Part shown: positions 43,242 through 52,232 of the stretch, piece after piece
Layout of the letters: every line of letters starts with the position of its first letter
Numbering within the stretch: the stretch's first letter is position 1
Assembly (NCBI RefSeq): GCF_021369635.1
Contig: NZ_JAJNBZ010000031.1
Location: 1 to 64,000, forward strand
From: Paenibacillus profundus
GTDB taxonomy: Bacteria > Bacillota > Bacilli > Paenibacillales > Paenibacillaceae
DNA length: 64,000 nucleotides
Direction: 5' to 3'
The notes under the pieces: model-generated
Seen by the model: the letters and a program-made list of their open reading frames with translations, nothing else
Told to the model about the DNA's origin: nothing
Databases searched by the model: none
Translations under genes and position numbers: made by a program

Positions 43242-43745
43242 TTACGCTTCGGCTTCGTTCTTCTCTGCGACTGCTTTGACAGCAAGTGCGAAGTTGCGCA
43301 TTGGCGCTTGAAGCACGCTGAGCAACATGGACAGCAAACCTTCGCGGGATGGCAATTCTGCCAACGCTTTGATTTGAGCCACATCGACGACGCGGCCTTC
43401 TACCACGCCACCTTTGATCTCAAGTGCTTCGTTCTTCTTCGCAAAGTCGTTCAAAATCTTCGCAGGAGCTACTGCGTCTTCGCGGCTGAATGCGATTGCC
43501 GTTGGACCGGACAATACTTCGTCAAGTTCCGACAATTCCGCTGCTGCTGTCGCACGGCGAACCAATGTATTTTTCAATACTTGGAATTCAATGCCTGCTT
43601 CACGCAGTTGTTTGCGGAGCTCGGTAACTTGAGACACGTTCAAGCCACGGTAGTCGGCAACAACCGTTGTTGCGCTGCCACGCAATTTCTCAGCGATCAC
43701 TTGCACTTCTTGCTGCTTCGCTTCGATTATTTTTGCGTTTGCCAC
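43242..43745 (-). CDS. rplJ: 50S ribosomal protein L10
   Basis: L10 anchors L7/L12 to the ribosome and in Bacilli represses its own leader. The 167-aa protein has the N-terminal RNA-binding region ([20 protein letters not shown]) and C-terminal helix that binds L7/L12 dimers. Start is GTG 43745 with GGAGGTGG upstream. It follows an L10-type leader with an attenuator. Confidence 0.98.
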   Translation of the reverse strand: MANAKIIEAKQQEVQVIAEKLRGSATTVVADYRGLNVSQVTELRKQLREAGIEFQVLKNTLVRRATAAAELSELDEVLSGPTAIAFSREDAVAPAKILNDFAKKNEALEIKGGVVEGRVVDVAQIKALAELPSREGLLSMLLSVLQAPMRNFALAVKAVAEKNEAEA

Positions 43746-43995
43746 TCAATCCACCTCCTACAAGTATCATTACTAACCGCATCCCGACCGTTCTGTTCTA
43801 CCTACTTCAGCATAAGAAAAGCCTCTGCAGTTTACTACAGAGGCATCACGAAAAGGTCAGGTGCGCAGCCGCGTCAACGACGCACACCTTCGCACTCATT
43901 CTATTTCGAACACCTCGGTAGGAGATTAAGCCTTCCGGCACCTACTGTCTACGGTACGATTATTCAAATTTAGTTGCACACTGTCTCTCAGCAAC
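43746..43995 (-). ncRNA. L10-type ribosomal leader with attenuator
   Basis: The minus strand has CGTAGACAGTAGGTGCC and, after a short loop, GGCTTAATCTCCTACCGAGG. Both are characteristic of the L10 leader found upstream of rplJ in Bacilli, which binds the L10(L12)4 complex. Further on is a terminator-like hairpin (GCCTCTG/CAGAGGC, 43821-43844) followed by TTTTCTTAT (the tail extends to about 43813). L10 binding would presumably favour termination. Confidence 0.85.
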
Positions 43996-44001
43996 TCTAT
44001 C

Positions 44002-44031
44002 AGGATAGCACGAACGGTCGAATCACGTCAA
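44002..44031 (-). promoter_or_regulatory. Promoter of rplJ-rplL
   Basis: The minus strand has TTGACG, 18 bases and TATCCT, about 10 bases before the L10 leader begins. The -10 is imperfect. It lies 55 bases after the rplA stop. Confidence 0.65.
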
Positions 44032-44085
44032 CCTCTTCCGTTACTTTCCAACAGAGGCCAGATTCTTCCCCTGAGGGAATCTATC

Positions 44086-44778
44086 TTAGCGGAATGTTGC
44101 AGTTTCAACGCGTGCTGCAGGTCCCATCGTCGAAGAAACAGCGATGTTTTTCATGTATACGCCTTTTGCCGCTGCCGGCTTAGCACGGTTCAATGCATCG
44201 ATGAGAGCTTTAAAGTTATCATGCAACTTGTCTGCATCGAAGGACACTTTACCGATTGGCGCATGAATTTGGCCTGCTTTGTCCAGACGGTATTCGATTT
44301 TACCCGCTTTGATCTCTTGGATCGCTTTAGATACATCGAATGTAACCGTACCGGCTTTAGGGTTAGGCATCAGACCTTTACCACCGAGGATACGGCCCAA
44401 TTTACCAACTTCACTCATCATGTCTGGTGTTGCTACGCAGACATCGAATTCGAACCAGCCTTGTTGAATTTTGTTGATCATATCTTGATCGCCTACAAAA
44501 TCAGCGCCAGCTGCTTCTGCTTCTTTCGCTTTTTCGCCTTTTGCAAAGACGAGAACGCGTTTAGTCTTACCTGTACCGTGAGGAAGTACAACAACCCCAC
44601 GAACGTTTTGGTCTTGTTTACGAGGGTCTACGCCCAGGCGAACAGCCACTTCAATCGTTTCGTCAAATTTAGCCGTAGCCGATTTTTTCACTAACTCAAT
44701 AGCTTCCATCGACTGGTAAGTTGTGTCTTTATCGAACAACTTAGCGGCTTCAACGTATTTCTTGCCACGTTTTGCCAT
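44086..44778 (-). CDS. rplA: 50S ribosomal protein L1
   Basis: L1 forms the mobile stalk that moves E-site tRNA. The 230-aa protein has [22 protein letters not shown] and [27 protein letters not shown] precedes the ATG. It lies after rplK. Confidence 0.98.
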   Translation of the reverse strand: MAKRGKKYVEAAKLFDKDTTYQSMEAIELVKKSATAKFDETIEVAVRLGVDPRKQDQNVRGVVVLPHGTGKTKRVLVFAKGEKAKEAEAAGADFVGDQDMINKIQQGWFEFDVCVATPDMMSEVGKLGRILGGKGLMPNPKAGTVTFDVSKAIQEIKAGKIEYRLDKAGQIHAPIGKVSFDADKLHDNFKALIDALNRAKPAAAKGVYMKNIAVSSTMGPAARVETATFR

Positions 44779-44841
44779 GTTATGTTTCCTCCTTTGTGGT
44801 ATTAACGGTTAAACCTCCCACATGCGTCCAGAAAACTTGAA

Positions 44842-45267
44842 TTAGTCTTCTACGACGATACCCATGCTGCGAGCCGTACCTTCAACCATACGCATAGCTG
44901 ATTCAACAGTTGCCGCGTTCAGGTCAGGCATTTTTTGTTCTGCGATTTGACGAACAACGTCGCGTTTTACAGTCGCAACTTTGTTCTTGTTCGGTTCGCC
45001 GGAACCTTTTTCTACTTTCGTCGCTACTTTCAACAATACAGCAGCCGGCGGCGTCTTCGTAATGAACGTAAAGGAACGATCTTCGAACACAGTGATTTCG
45101 ACAGGAATGATAAGACCTGCTTGGTCAGCTGTCTTCGCGTTGAACTCTTTACAGAACGCCATGATGTTAACCCCTGCTTGACCCAAAGCTGGACCTACCG
45201 GAGGCGCAGGATTTGCCTTTCCCGCTGGTATTTGCAACTTAACGATTTTAATGACTTTTTTCGCCAC
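44842..45267 (-). CDS. rplK: 50S ribosomal protein L11
   Basis: L11 is at the factor-binding centre and is needed for RelA activation and thiostrepton binding. The 141-aa protein has the proline-rich start region [20 protein letters not shown]. Start is GTG 45267, with AAGGAGGTG upstream; an ATG three codons before it is unlikely. Confidence 0.98.
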   Translation of the reverse strand: MAKKVIKIVKLQIPAGKANPAPPVGPALGQAGVNIMAFCKEFNAKTADQAGLIIPVEITVFEDRSFTFITKTPPAAVLLKVATKVEKGSGEPNKNKVATVKRDVVRQIAEQKMPDLNAATVESAMRMVEGTARSMGIVVED

Positions 45268-45343
45268 GTAGTACACCTCCTTGCGCTAATATGTGAGTTC
45301 AAAGCTTGCGCCCTCCCTCACAGCAGAAACCTGAAAAGATGTA

Positions 45344-45877
45344 TTAAATCTTCTCCACTTGGTGGTAATCCAACTCAAGCGGGGTTTCTCTTCCAAACAT
45401 GTTAACATGGACCTTCAACTTCTGCTTGTCCGTAATGATTTCTTCAACCGTACCGACAAAGTTAGCAAAAGGTCCGACCTTAATACGCACCGATTCCTTC
45501 AAGTCGAAATCGACTTTTGGCTTCGGCGCTTCCATTCCCATTGTCTTCAAGATTTGTTCAACCTCATCAGGCAACAGCGGGATAGGCTTTGAACCAGAAC
45601 CAGTAGAACCGACAAAACCAGTGACCCCTGGCGTATTGCGAACAACATACCAAGACTCATCCGTCTGGATCATCTCTACCAAAACATAGCCAGGGTAAAC
45701 TTTGCGCATGACGATCTTTTTCTTGCCGTCTTTGTTTACCACTTCTTCTTCCATTGGAACAAGAACTCGGAAAATTTTGTCTTCCATGCCCATGGATTCG
45801 ACGCGCTTTTCCAAATTGGCCTTAACTTTGTTTTCATACCCCGAATAGGTATGAACAACGTACCATCTCTTTTCCAT
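45344..45877 (-). CDS. nusG: Transcription elongation/antitermination factor NusG
   Basis: NusG couples RNA polymerase to the ribosome and controls pausing. The 177-aa protein has an NGN domain (WYVVHTYSGYENKVKANLE), and a C-terminal KOW domain (GPFANFVGTVEEI). ATG 45877 has AGGTGG 7 bases upstream; a TTG codon two positions earlier overlaps that site. Gene order secE-nusG-rplK is standard. Confidence 0.98.
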   Translation of the reverse strand: MEKRWYVVHTYSGYENKVKANLEKRVESMGMEDKIFRVLVPMEEEVVNKDGKKKIVMRKVYPGYVLVEMIQTDESWYVVRNTPGVTGFVGSTGSGSKPIPLLPDEVEQILKTMGMEAPKPKVDFDLKESVRIKVGPFANFVGTVEEIITDKQKLKVHVNMFGRETPLELDYHQVEKI

Positions 45878-45900
45878 AACCAAGCCACCTTGGGACTTTA

Positions 45901-46110
45901 TTAAATAATCGCTTCGACGATCGCGCTAATTCCGATGTCAAGGACCCAAAAATAAAGCGTCATAAAGACAACCGTGGCTAATACGACGATCGTATAGCTT
46001 GTCAATTCTTTACGATTGGGCCAGCGAACTTTTTTCAATTCGCCCCAGCTGTCGGCAAAGAAGGAAAACATTGAACCGAAACTACGTTTCAGATTCCCGA
46101 AGAAAGCCAC
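45901..46110 (-). CDS. secE: Preprotein translocase subunit SecE
   Basis: The 69-aa short SecE has an amphipathic helix followed by one membrane segment (about 41-62); the conserved WGELKKVRWPNRKEL motif is present. It clamps SecY. GTG 46110 is the start, with GGAGGTG upstream. Confidence 0.96.
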   Translation of the reverse strand: MAFFGNLKRSFGSMFSFFADSWGELKKVRWPNRKELTSYTIVVLATVVFMTLYFWVLDIGISAIVEAII

Positions 46111-46130
46111 GGACTACACCTCCATCTGAC

Positions 46131-46280
46131 TTATCTTGTTTCGCGATGAGAAGTATGCTCGTTGCAGAACTTGCAGAATTTCTTCAACTCAATGCGGTCT
46201 GGGTGATTGCGTTTGTTCTTTGTTGTCGTGTAGTTGCGTTGTTTGCAGTTCGTGCAAGCCATCGTAACGATTACCCGCAT
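46131..46280 (-). CDS. rpmG: 50S ribosomal protein L33, zinc form
   Basis: I read a 49-aa protein: [19 protein letters not shown] at the start, [17 protein letters not shown] at the end. CTNC and CKFC pairs make it the zinc-binding C+ form. AGGAGGTG precedes the ATG by 9 bases. It lies 20 bases before secE and is the first gene of the rpmG-secE-nusG unit. Confidence 0.95.
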   Translation of the reverse strand: MRVIVTMACTNCKQRNYTTTKNKRNHPDRIELKKFCKFCNEHTSHRETR

Positions 46281-46441
46281 ATAGTACACCTCCTGAAGAC
46301 ACCTTAATGATAAGAAGCGTCGAATTTATCCCAAGGGGAAACAGTTTGTTCCCATTCCATAAGGAATAAAAACCGCCTCTCGAGCTGAATAAGACAGACT
46401 TATTCAGTAAAAACGTACGCATATTTAGGGCTACCTAAAAC

Positions 46442-46470
46442 ACTTTATCATAAGGGTCAAATCATGTCAA
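46442..46470 (-). promoter_or_regulatory. Sigma-A promoter of rpmG-secE-nusG
   Basis: The minus strand has TTGACA, 17 bases and TAAAGT. It lies about 160 bases before rpmG; the leader between has no gene. The 200 bases upstream, to the sigH terminator, show no gene either. Confidence 0.8.
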
Positions 46471-46670
46471 CGAAAAGTATTGACGCTAGGGGGGGTTACG
46501 ACCTCCACTCTATCATAACCGACAGCTGCATGCAAAAGGAATAATCTCGAATGTCGAAGTCTATACCAGTATGGTAGATTTTCAATCAATCTAAACCTGC
46601 GCCCTATCATCACCTTTTCACGATCGCGGCATTCCCGCTCCTTCACCAGTCAGAACCATTCCTTAATAGT

Positions 46671-46709
46671 AAAAAAAGCTTATTCCCTCACTCGTGAGGT
46701 GGATAAGCT
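46671..46709 (-). terminator. Terminator of sigH
   Basis: AGCTTAT and ATAAGCT enclose a second CCTCAC/GTGAGG stem; TTTTTTT follows on the minus strand. It lies 25 bases after the sigH stop. Confidence 0.93.
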
Positions 46710-46734
46710 CTTCATGGCATCTCTCTATCGTTCG

Positions 46735-47391
46735 CTATTCCTCATGTGCGCCATCGCGCAATTCCAAATACCGCTCCAGCTTGCGCTTCACACGCTGCAG
46801 AGCATTATCAATGGATTTGACATGACGATCTAGATCGACGGCAATCTCCTGATAGGATCGTCCGTCCAAATAAAGCATTAACACTTTGCGTTCCAAATCG
46901 CTCAGTATCTCGGACATCTTGTCTTCAAGTCCGACAAACTCTTCTTGATTAATAATGAGCTCTTCCGGGTCCGATACACGCGAACCCCCGATAATGTCCA
47001 GCAACGTCCGGTCCGAATCTTCATCGTAAATCGGCTTGTCCAAGGAAACGTATGAATTTAAAGGGATATGTTTCTGACGCGTCGCGGTCTTGATCGCGGT
47101 AATGATCTGTCTTGTGATGCACAGTTCGGCAAACGCCTTGAATGAAGCCAACTTGTCACCTTTAAAATCCCGAATCGACTTGTATAGGCCGATCATACCC
47201 TCTTGTACAATATCTTCACGGTCAGCCCCGATCAAAAAATAAGAGCGTGCCTTCGCCCGTACGAAATTGCGGTATTTGTTAATTAAGTATTCAAGCGCTT
47301 CACTGTCCCCATCACGAACCGCGTCGACTAGCTGTTCATCCGTCAACCGATCGTATGAGGAGGCGCTTAATACTCTGAGGTCAACACTCAC
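46735..47391 (-). CDS. sigH: RNA polymerase sigma-H factor
   Basis: SigH directs early sporulation and competence genes. The 218-aa protein has region 2 (EYLINKYRNFVRAKARSYFL, with the core-binding DREDIVQEGMIGLYKSIRDF) and region 4 (DGRSYQEIAVDLDRHVKSIDNALQRVKRKL). GTG 47391 has GGAGGG 7 bases upstream and gives the Bacillus length. The position between rae1 and rpmG is conserved. Confidence 0.96.
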   Translation of the reverse strand: MSVDLRVLSASSYDRLTDEQLVDAVRDGDSEALEYLINKYRNFVRAKARSYFLIGADREDIVQEGMIGLYKSIRDFKGDKLASFKAFAELCITRQIITAIKTATRQKHIPLNSYVSLDKPIYDEDSDRTLLDIIGGSRVSDPEELIINQEEFVGLEDKMSEILSDLERKVLMLYLDGRSYQEIAVDLDRHVKSIDNALQRVKRKLERYLELRDGAHEE

Positions 47392-47447
47392 TAGCAATCC
47401 CTCCGGCCTGCAACGCAATCCACTGTTACATCACAAATGATAGATTC

Positions 47448-47477
47448 AGTATATATGAATCTATCTAACACCGTCAA
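47448..47477 (-). promoter_or_regulatory. Promoter of sigH
   Basis: The minus strand has TTGACG, 18 bases and TATACT. It lies about 57 bases before the sigH start. In Bacillus, sigH transcription is repressed by AbrB; the AT-rich flanks could allow this, but no site can be defined by eye. Confidence 0.7.
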
Positions 47478-47588
47478 CCAAGTGAAGCCTTATCCAGAGC
47501 GGAATCCAAGGTATTTCACAAATAAAGAGACAATCGCTTGGAAAAAAGATACCAAAATCCGTACTGGGCGAACATCTCTTCTCTCGAT

Positions 47589-47630
47589 TCTAGCGCGTGT
47601 TCAAAAAAACTGCTTTTCAACCTCTGCTAG
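47589..47630 (-). repeat. Dispersed repeat, copy 2 (rae1 3' end)
   Basis: On the minus strand it reads AGAGGTTG, a variable core, then TTTTTTTGAACACGCGCTAGA, matching copies 1 and 3. It abuts the rae1 stop codon, but in the opposite orientation relative to its gene. The left TTCAAAA arm is shortened here. Confidence 0.6.
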
Positions 47631-48166
47631 TCTTTCTCGCCGCGGCGCATCCGTTCCAGCTTCAACAGTTGATCCAGACTCAGCTTCCCTTCCAACGGAT
47701 TGCGTTTGATCGGCTGCGATGCATGCTCCCGAATACGAGACTGCACTTCTTGTCTTGCCTGCTCAATGATGAGCCGAAGCTCCCGCGCAGAGACACGAAG
47801 CGCACCCTGCCCGAAGGTGACGCGCTGCTCCGTCATGTCGGAGGTGGCAACATAGATTTGACGGCGGCGATGCGTCAGTTCCTTTACGAGACGTTCAATG
47901 CATTCATCCGCCGTTTCTTTTTCTTTTGTAAAATAAACCGTCATATTCCCCTGCTTGTATTTCATCCCGAGACCGGGAACGCGATACGCGTCGAACACGG
48001 CAATGACTTTTCGCCCCGAATAAGCTTGATAATCCGCAAGCATGTGCAGCAGCCGATCCCGCGCTTCTTCCAATCGGTTATCCGCAAGCTGCGACAATTC
48101 CGGCCATGCCCCAATCATATTGTAACCATCGACCAAGAGCACATCGCGCCAATCCTGCCGTTCCAT
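47627..48166 (-). CDS. rae1: Ribosome-associated endoribonuclease Rae1 (YacP)
   Basis: The 179-aa NYN/PIN-like nuclease family protein has the acidic active-site motifs LLVDGYNMIGAWPEL, VIAVFDAYRV and ATSDMTEQ. In Bacillus, Rae1 cleaves certain mRNAs in the ribosomal A site. The C-terminal third is a basic helical region. It lies 11 bases after rlmB, as in the conserved rlmB-yacP pair. Confidence 0.93.
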   Translation of the reverse strand: MERQDWRDVLLVDGYNMIGAWPELSQLADNRLEEARDRLLHMLADYQAYSGRKVIAVFDAYRVPGLGMKYKQGNMTVYFTKEKETADECIERLVKELTHRRRQIYVATSDMTEQRVTFGQGALRVSARELRLIIEQARQEVQSRIREHASQPIKRNPLEGKLSLDQLLKLERMRRGEKD

Positions 48167-48177
48167 GTTCCGCAGCC

Positions 48178-48918
48178 TCAGCCGCGGCGCCGGCGCACAA
48201 CCTCATACATAAAGATGCCAGCGGCTACCGACGCGTTTAGCGAATTGATTTGCCCTGCCATTGGCAATGTACAGAGAACATCACACGTTTCACGGATAAG
48301 ACGACCCATGCCTTTGTTCTCGTTGCCAATTACAAGCGCAACCGGAAGTGTGAACACATCCGCATCGTATATTTCCTGCGTCGCCGATACGTCTGTACCG
48401 ACAATCCACACGCCGCGCTCTTTCAGCTGTTCCATTGTCTGTGTCAAGTTCGTGACGCGGGCAACCGGCACATATTCGACTGCCCCTGCCGATGTCTTCG
48501 ATACCGTAGCGGTAAGTCCAACCGAGCGACGCTTCGGAATGATAACACCGTGAACTCCCGTACAATCCGCCGTACGCAAAATCGAGCCCAAGTTATGCGG
48601 GTCTTCGATTTCGTCCAGCAACAGCAAAAAAGGAACTTCCCCTTTGGCCTCGGCCCGGGCGAGAATATCTTCCACTTCCACATAATCATAAGCAGCGACT
48701 TGTGCGACAACACCTTGATGCTGTACGCCTTCGACCATCTGGTCCAGCTTACGCTTGTCCACCGTCTGAATGACGACTCCCACTTTCTTCGCTTCGGCGA
48801 TGATAGGCAGGGTCAAATGCTTCTGCGCATTATCCGCAATCCATATCTTGTTGATGGTGCGCCCAGATTTGAGCGCTTCGGTAACCGAGTGTTTCCCGGC
48901 GATAAATTCTTCATGCAT
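48178..48918 (-). CDS. rlmB: 23S rRNA 2'-O-methyltransferase RlmB-like (SpoU family)
   Basis: The SPOUT-class enzyme methylates a ribose in 23S rRNA (Gm2251 in E. coli). The 246-aa protein has an N-terminal L30e-like RNA-binding domain (GKHSVTEALKSG) and the knotted domain with motifs LDEIEDPHNLGSILRTAD, VALVIGNENKGM and INSLNASVAAGIFMYE. GGGAGG precedes the ATG. Confidence 0.94.
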   Translation of the reverse strand: MHEEFIAGKHSVTEALKSGRTINKIWIADNAQKHLTLPIIAEAKKVGVVIQTVDKRKLDQMVEGVQHQGVVAQVAAYDYVEVEDILARAEAKGEVPFLLLLDEIEDPHNLGSILRTADCTGVHGVIIPKRRSVGLTATVSKTSAGAVEYVPVARVTNLTQTMEQLKERGVWIVGTDVSATQEIYDADVFTLPVALVIGNENKGMGRLIRETCDVLCTLPMAGQINSLNASVAAGIFMYEVVRRRRG

Positions 48919-48975
48919 GCGTGTAATGGCCTCCCGTTATGTGTAGCTTCGTGTATTGCATCCGTGCTCCACCCG

Positions 48976-49512
48976 TTATTTATTGTCGTGCTCCGCTTCA
49001 TGGGCGTGAACGATCATATTCACCAGTTGGCGCATGCGATCATGCTGCCCGCTGAAATATAAATAGCCGAACAACGCTTCCAGCGCTGTTGCCTGTCGGT
49101 ACTCGCTCACATCGGCACTTTTCGGCACGCTCGACTTCGTATTCCGCCCTTGGCGCACGACATCGGCTTCCTCTTCCGTCAAGAAGGAGGCGATGCTGCC
49201 GAGAAAGCGAGCCTGTGCTTTCGCAGACACATAGCTTATTACTTCTCGGTGCAAATGATTAGGGCGATGATTCGGCTTCGATATCAAATATTGACGTATC
49301 GCTGCTTCGTAGATGGCATCGCCCATATAAGCGAGCACGATCGGGTTCAACTGCTTCGCTTGCTTGGATGGAGCGAAGGGGAAGAGCAAATGTTGCGGCT
49401 CCCCTTGTCCCGTGCTCGCTTCGTCTATCTCATGCCGTGCTTGTTCATCCTTGTTCATGGCGCTGTTATTCGCTCCTTTGCCTCCGGACGCCGGTTGTTC
49501 GTCTCTCTTCAT
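48976..49512 (-). CDS. mrnC: Mini-ribonuclease 3
   Basis: Mini-III is an RNase III-like enzyme without the RNA-binding domain that processes the ends of 23S rRNA. The 178-aa protein has LAYMGDAIYEAAIRQYL and TALEALFGYLYFSG active-site helices. The first 40 or so residues are a Gly/Asp/Gln-rich, poorly conserved extension. The start overlaps the cysS stop (ATGA), implying coupled translation; an internal ATG (MNKDEQARHE) is an alternative. Confidence 0.92.
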   Translation of the reverse strand: MKRDEQPASGGKGANNSAMNKDEQARHEIDEASTGQGEPQHLLFPFAPSKQAKQLNPIVLAYMGDAIYEAAIRQYLISKPNHRPNHLHREVISYVSAKAQARFLGSIASFLTEEEADVVRQGRNTKSSVPKSADVSEYRQATALEALFGYLYFSGQHDRMRQLVNMIVHAHEAEHDNK

Positions 49513-50942
49513 TTGCGACGCCAACGTACGCCTTGCGGCGTGTCCTCCAGCAATATTCCTTGAGCTGTCAGCAAATCGCGAATCTCATCGGCGCGCGCCC
49601 AGTTTTTAGCTTTGCGCGCATCATTGCGTTCTTGAATGAGTTGGTCCACTTCTTCGTCAAGCAGCTCATCCTCCTGATCCATCACGAGGCCGAGCACATC
49701 ATTCATCGCTTCGAACGCATCGAGCAGCGCTTGCAAATTGCCGGTCTGCTGCGCTCCTTGGGCACCCTGCTGCAAGTAGGTGTTAGCCTCGCTTGCCCAT
49801 TCGAACATGGCCGTAATGGCATCAGCCGTGTTGAAGTCATCCCGCATCTTCGCATCGAACGTGTCAAGGATGCCGGCCAGCTTCGCCTGCAGCGTGTCAT
49901 CGGGCTCCTGTTCATGCACCGCTTCCGCACCCGCTCCGTTCGTCACCATCTGCAGAGCATGCTGCACATTCGCCATCGCATTGGCAATCCGGCTCACGCT
50001 CTTCTCCGCCTGCACCATTGCCTCTTCGCTGAAGTTAAGCGGATTGCGATAGTGCGTCGCCAGCATGAAATAGCGGAGCGCCGCCGGTTGATACTGCTTG
50101 CGCAAATCTTTGACAAGCACGCCGTTGCCGAGCGACTTCGACATTTTCTCATTATTAATATGAATATACCCGTTATGCATCCATACATTCGCCAGTGGCT
50201 TGCCGGTGATGGACTCCGATTGCGCCACCTCGCACTCGTGGTGCGGGAATTGTAAATCCTGGCCCCCGCCGTGTATATCCAGCGTCTCACCCAAATATTT
50301 GCGCGCCATCGCGGAGCATTCGATATGCCAGCCTGGACGGCCATCGCCCCACGGACTCGGCCAGGAGATTTCTCCAGGCTTTGCCGCCTTCCAGAGTACG
50401 AAATCTTCAGGGTTCTCTTTGCGCTCATCCACTTCAATTCGAATGCCGAGTTGAAGTTCTTCAATATTTTGATGAGACAGCTTCCCATAATCATGAAATT
50501 TCTTCGTGTGGAAATAGACGTCTCCGCCGGATTCATATGCGAAGCCACGCTCCACCAATTCAGCGATGTAGGCGGTGATTTCCGACATATTGTCCATTAC
50601 GCGCGGGTTCTGCGAAGCACGGCGGACGCCAATCCCGTCGATATCTTCATAAAAGGCTTGGATAAAGCGATCAGCGACCTCCGGCACGGTAGATCCAAGT
50701 TCCGCCGCTTTGCGAATTAGCCTATCGTCCACATCCGTGAAGTTGACGACATAGTTCACATTATAGCCAAGCGTCTCCAAATAACGGCGGACCACGTCAA
50801 AGAAAATCTGCGGACGCGCATTGCCGATATGAATATAATCGTATACGGTCGGACCGCATACATACATGTTCACCTTATCCGGGTGTATCGAGATGAACGG
50901 CTCTTTGCGGCGCGTCATCGTATTATAAATGTGCAGCGTCAT
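49509..50942 (-). CDS. cysS: Cysteine-tRNA ligase
   Basis: The class I synthetase of 477 aa has the HIGH-like HIGN (about 38-41), KMSKSLGN, and zinc ligands in the MYVCGPTVYD and HIECSAMARKY regions with HHECEVAQSE. AGGAGGT precedes the ATG. It follows cysE by 36 bases and both lie under the cysteine T-box. Confidence 0.97.
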   Translation of the reverse strand: MTLHIYNTMTRRKEPFISIHPDKVNMYVCGPTVYDYIHIGNARPQIFFDVVRRYLETLGYNVNYVVNFTDVDDRLIRKAAELGSTVPEVADRFIQAFYEDIDGIGVRRASQNPRVMDNMSEITAYIAELVERGFAYESGGDVYFHTKKFHDYGKLSHQNIEELQLGIRIEVDERKENPEDFVLWKAAKPGEISWPSPWGDGRPGWHIECSAMARKYLGETLDIHGGGQDLQFPHHECEVAQSESITGKPLANVWMHNGYIHINNEKMSKSLGNGVLVKDLRKQYQPAALRYFMLATHYRNPLNFSEEAMVQAEKSVSRIANAMANVQHALQMVTNGAGAEAVHEQEPDDTLQAKLAGILDTFDAKMRDDFNTADAITAMFEWASEANTYLQQGAQGAQQTGNLQALLDAFEAMNDVLGLVMDQEDELLDEEVDQLIQERNDARKAKNWARADEIRDLLTAQGILLEDTPQGVRWRRK

Positions 50943-50978
50943 GGGTGCGCTAACCTCCTACATTAATCTCGTTTCGCT

Positions 50979-51749
50979 TTATTTTTTGATTACATTGGCT
51001 TCAACAAGCCGTTCCGCGGCGTCTTCGTTCTCTTTTGGCTGTTTACTGGCTGCGTCCGGGTCTCCTGCTTGATCATCGACTTGATCACCAGCAATATTTC
51101 TTGGCTTGGAAGGCTTGCATAGTTGCAATTCGGCTTTCAGCACATCGATCTCGCCTTGCAAGCTGCGCAGCATATCGATGACTGGGTCAGGCAATTGGGC
51201 ATGATTCAGACGGTCAATGCGAATGCCGTCCTGCTTCACGATTCGCCCTGGTATACCGACTACGGTACAGTTCGGCGGAACTTCCCGCAATACGACTGAA
51301 TTGGCCCCAATGCTGGAATTGTCTCCAACCTTGAACGAGCCGAGCACCTTGGCACCGGAAGAAATGACTACGTTGTTCCCGATCGTGGGGTGCCGCTTTC
51401 CTTTTTCTTTCCCTGTCCCTCCAAGGGTAACCCCTTGGTAGATGACGACATCGTCTCCGATTTCACACGTTTCACCGATTACGACCCCCATCCCATGGTC
51501 GATGAACAGACGGTTCCCTATGCGGGCACCTGGATGTATCTCAATTCCGGTCACGAAGCGGCTCGCCTGCGAAATGATACGGGCCACCGTAAACCAACGG
51601 TGCCGGTACAACCAATGAGCGATTAGATGCGCCCATATCGCATGCAGTCCAGAATAAGTGAAAATGACTTCAAACCGGCTTCTTGCCGCAGGGTCGTTAT
51701 CGAACACCGCTCGCACATCAGATTGCATTCGTCGAATGATACGCCACAT
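50979..51749 (-). CDS. cysE: Serine O-acetyltransferase
   Basis: CysE makes O-acetylserine for cysteine synthesis. The 256-aa protein has an N-terminal helical region and a left-handed beta-helix of hexapeptide repeats ([33 protein letters not shown]). The catalytic His-Asp pair is in FIDHGMG. A non-conserved charged tail of about 45 residues ([20 protein letters not shown]) extends the C-terminus. A G-rich ribosome binding site precedes ATG. It is the first gene after the T-box. Confidence 0.96.
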   Translation of the reverse strand: MWRIIRRMQSDVRAVFDNDPAARSRFEVIFTYSGLHAIWAHLIAHWLYRHRWFTVARIISQASRFVTGIEIHPGARIGNRLFIDHGMGVVIGETCEIGDDVVIYQGVTLGGTGKEKGKRHPTIGNNVVISSGAKVLGSFKVGDNSSIGANSVVLREVPPNCTVVGIPGRIVKQDGIRIDRLNHAQLPDPVIDMLRSLQGEIDVLKAELQLCKPSKPRNIAGDQVDDQAGDPDAASKQPKENEDAAERLVEANVIKK

Positions 51750-51790
51750 GACCCGTCCCCCCCGGAACTTCCTAAAAGTGGTGAACCTCT

Positions 51791-52158
51791 AAAATAAAAA
51801 CGCCTCTGCAGCATGATGCTGCAGAGGCGCGATGCGCGGTTCCACTCTGCTTGGATAACGTTACATCCAGACCAGACGGCCTCATTCCCTCGAATTCACC
51901 TGGAATCTGGCCGCAATCGCGGTCTGTAAACTGTAACAGCTATCCCACTCAACGTTCAGTAACGCGAACGACACGCCATCTCCTACCCATAGCTCTTCAA
52001 GCACGCTCAGAGACGAAGCTTCCGGGTGCAACGCATCAGCATCGAACCGGAACGACTCTCAGCCTGCAAGAACATGATGCGCATGTCCTTGACCGTTCGT
52101 TCTCTCTGTACGCTTCTTAATTGCCAATGCTTTCCCGTTCAACGCTTTTCCTTACTCG
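51791..52158 (-). ncRNA. T-box riboswitch, cysteine specificity
   Basis: The minus strand has the T-box core GTGGAACCGCG (51835-51845), followed by a G+C-rich terminator stem (GCCTCTGCAGCAT with its complement, 51801-51829) and TTTTTATTTT. Stem I begins CAGAGAGAACGA and closes TCGTCTCTG; near its 3' side TGC (52028-52030) followed by A fits a Cys specifier. Uncharged tRNA-Cys would stabilise the antiterminator and turn on cysE-cysS and following genes. The roughly 365-base length is long but in range. Confidence 0.92.
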
Positions 52159-52159
52159 T

Positions 52160-52188
52160 ATTATATCGTATAGTATAGCGGATGTGCA
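52160..52188 (-). promoter_or_regulatory. Promoter of the cysE-cysS T-box transcript
   Basis: The minus strand has TGCACA, 17 bases and TATAAT. It lies 45 bases after the gltX stop. Confidence 0.75.
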
Positions 52189-52232
52189 GCGCAGCTGACA
52201 ATAAGGGCTTCTCGTCCGATGTTGCCAGACTG

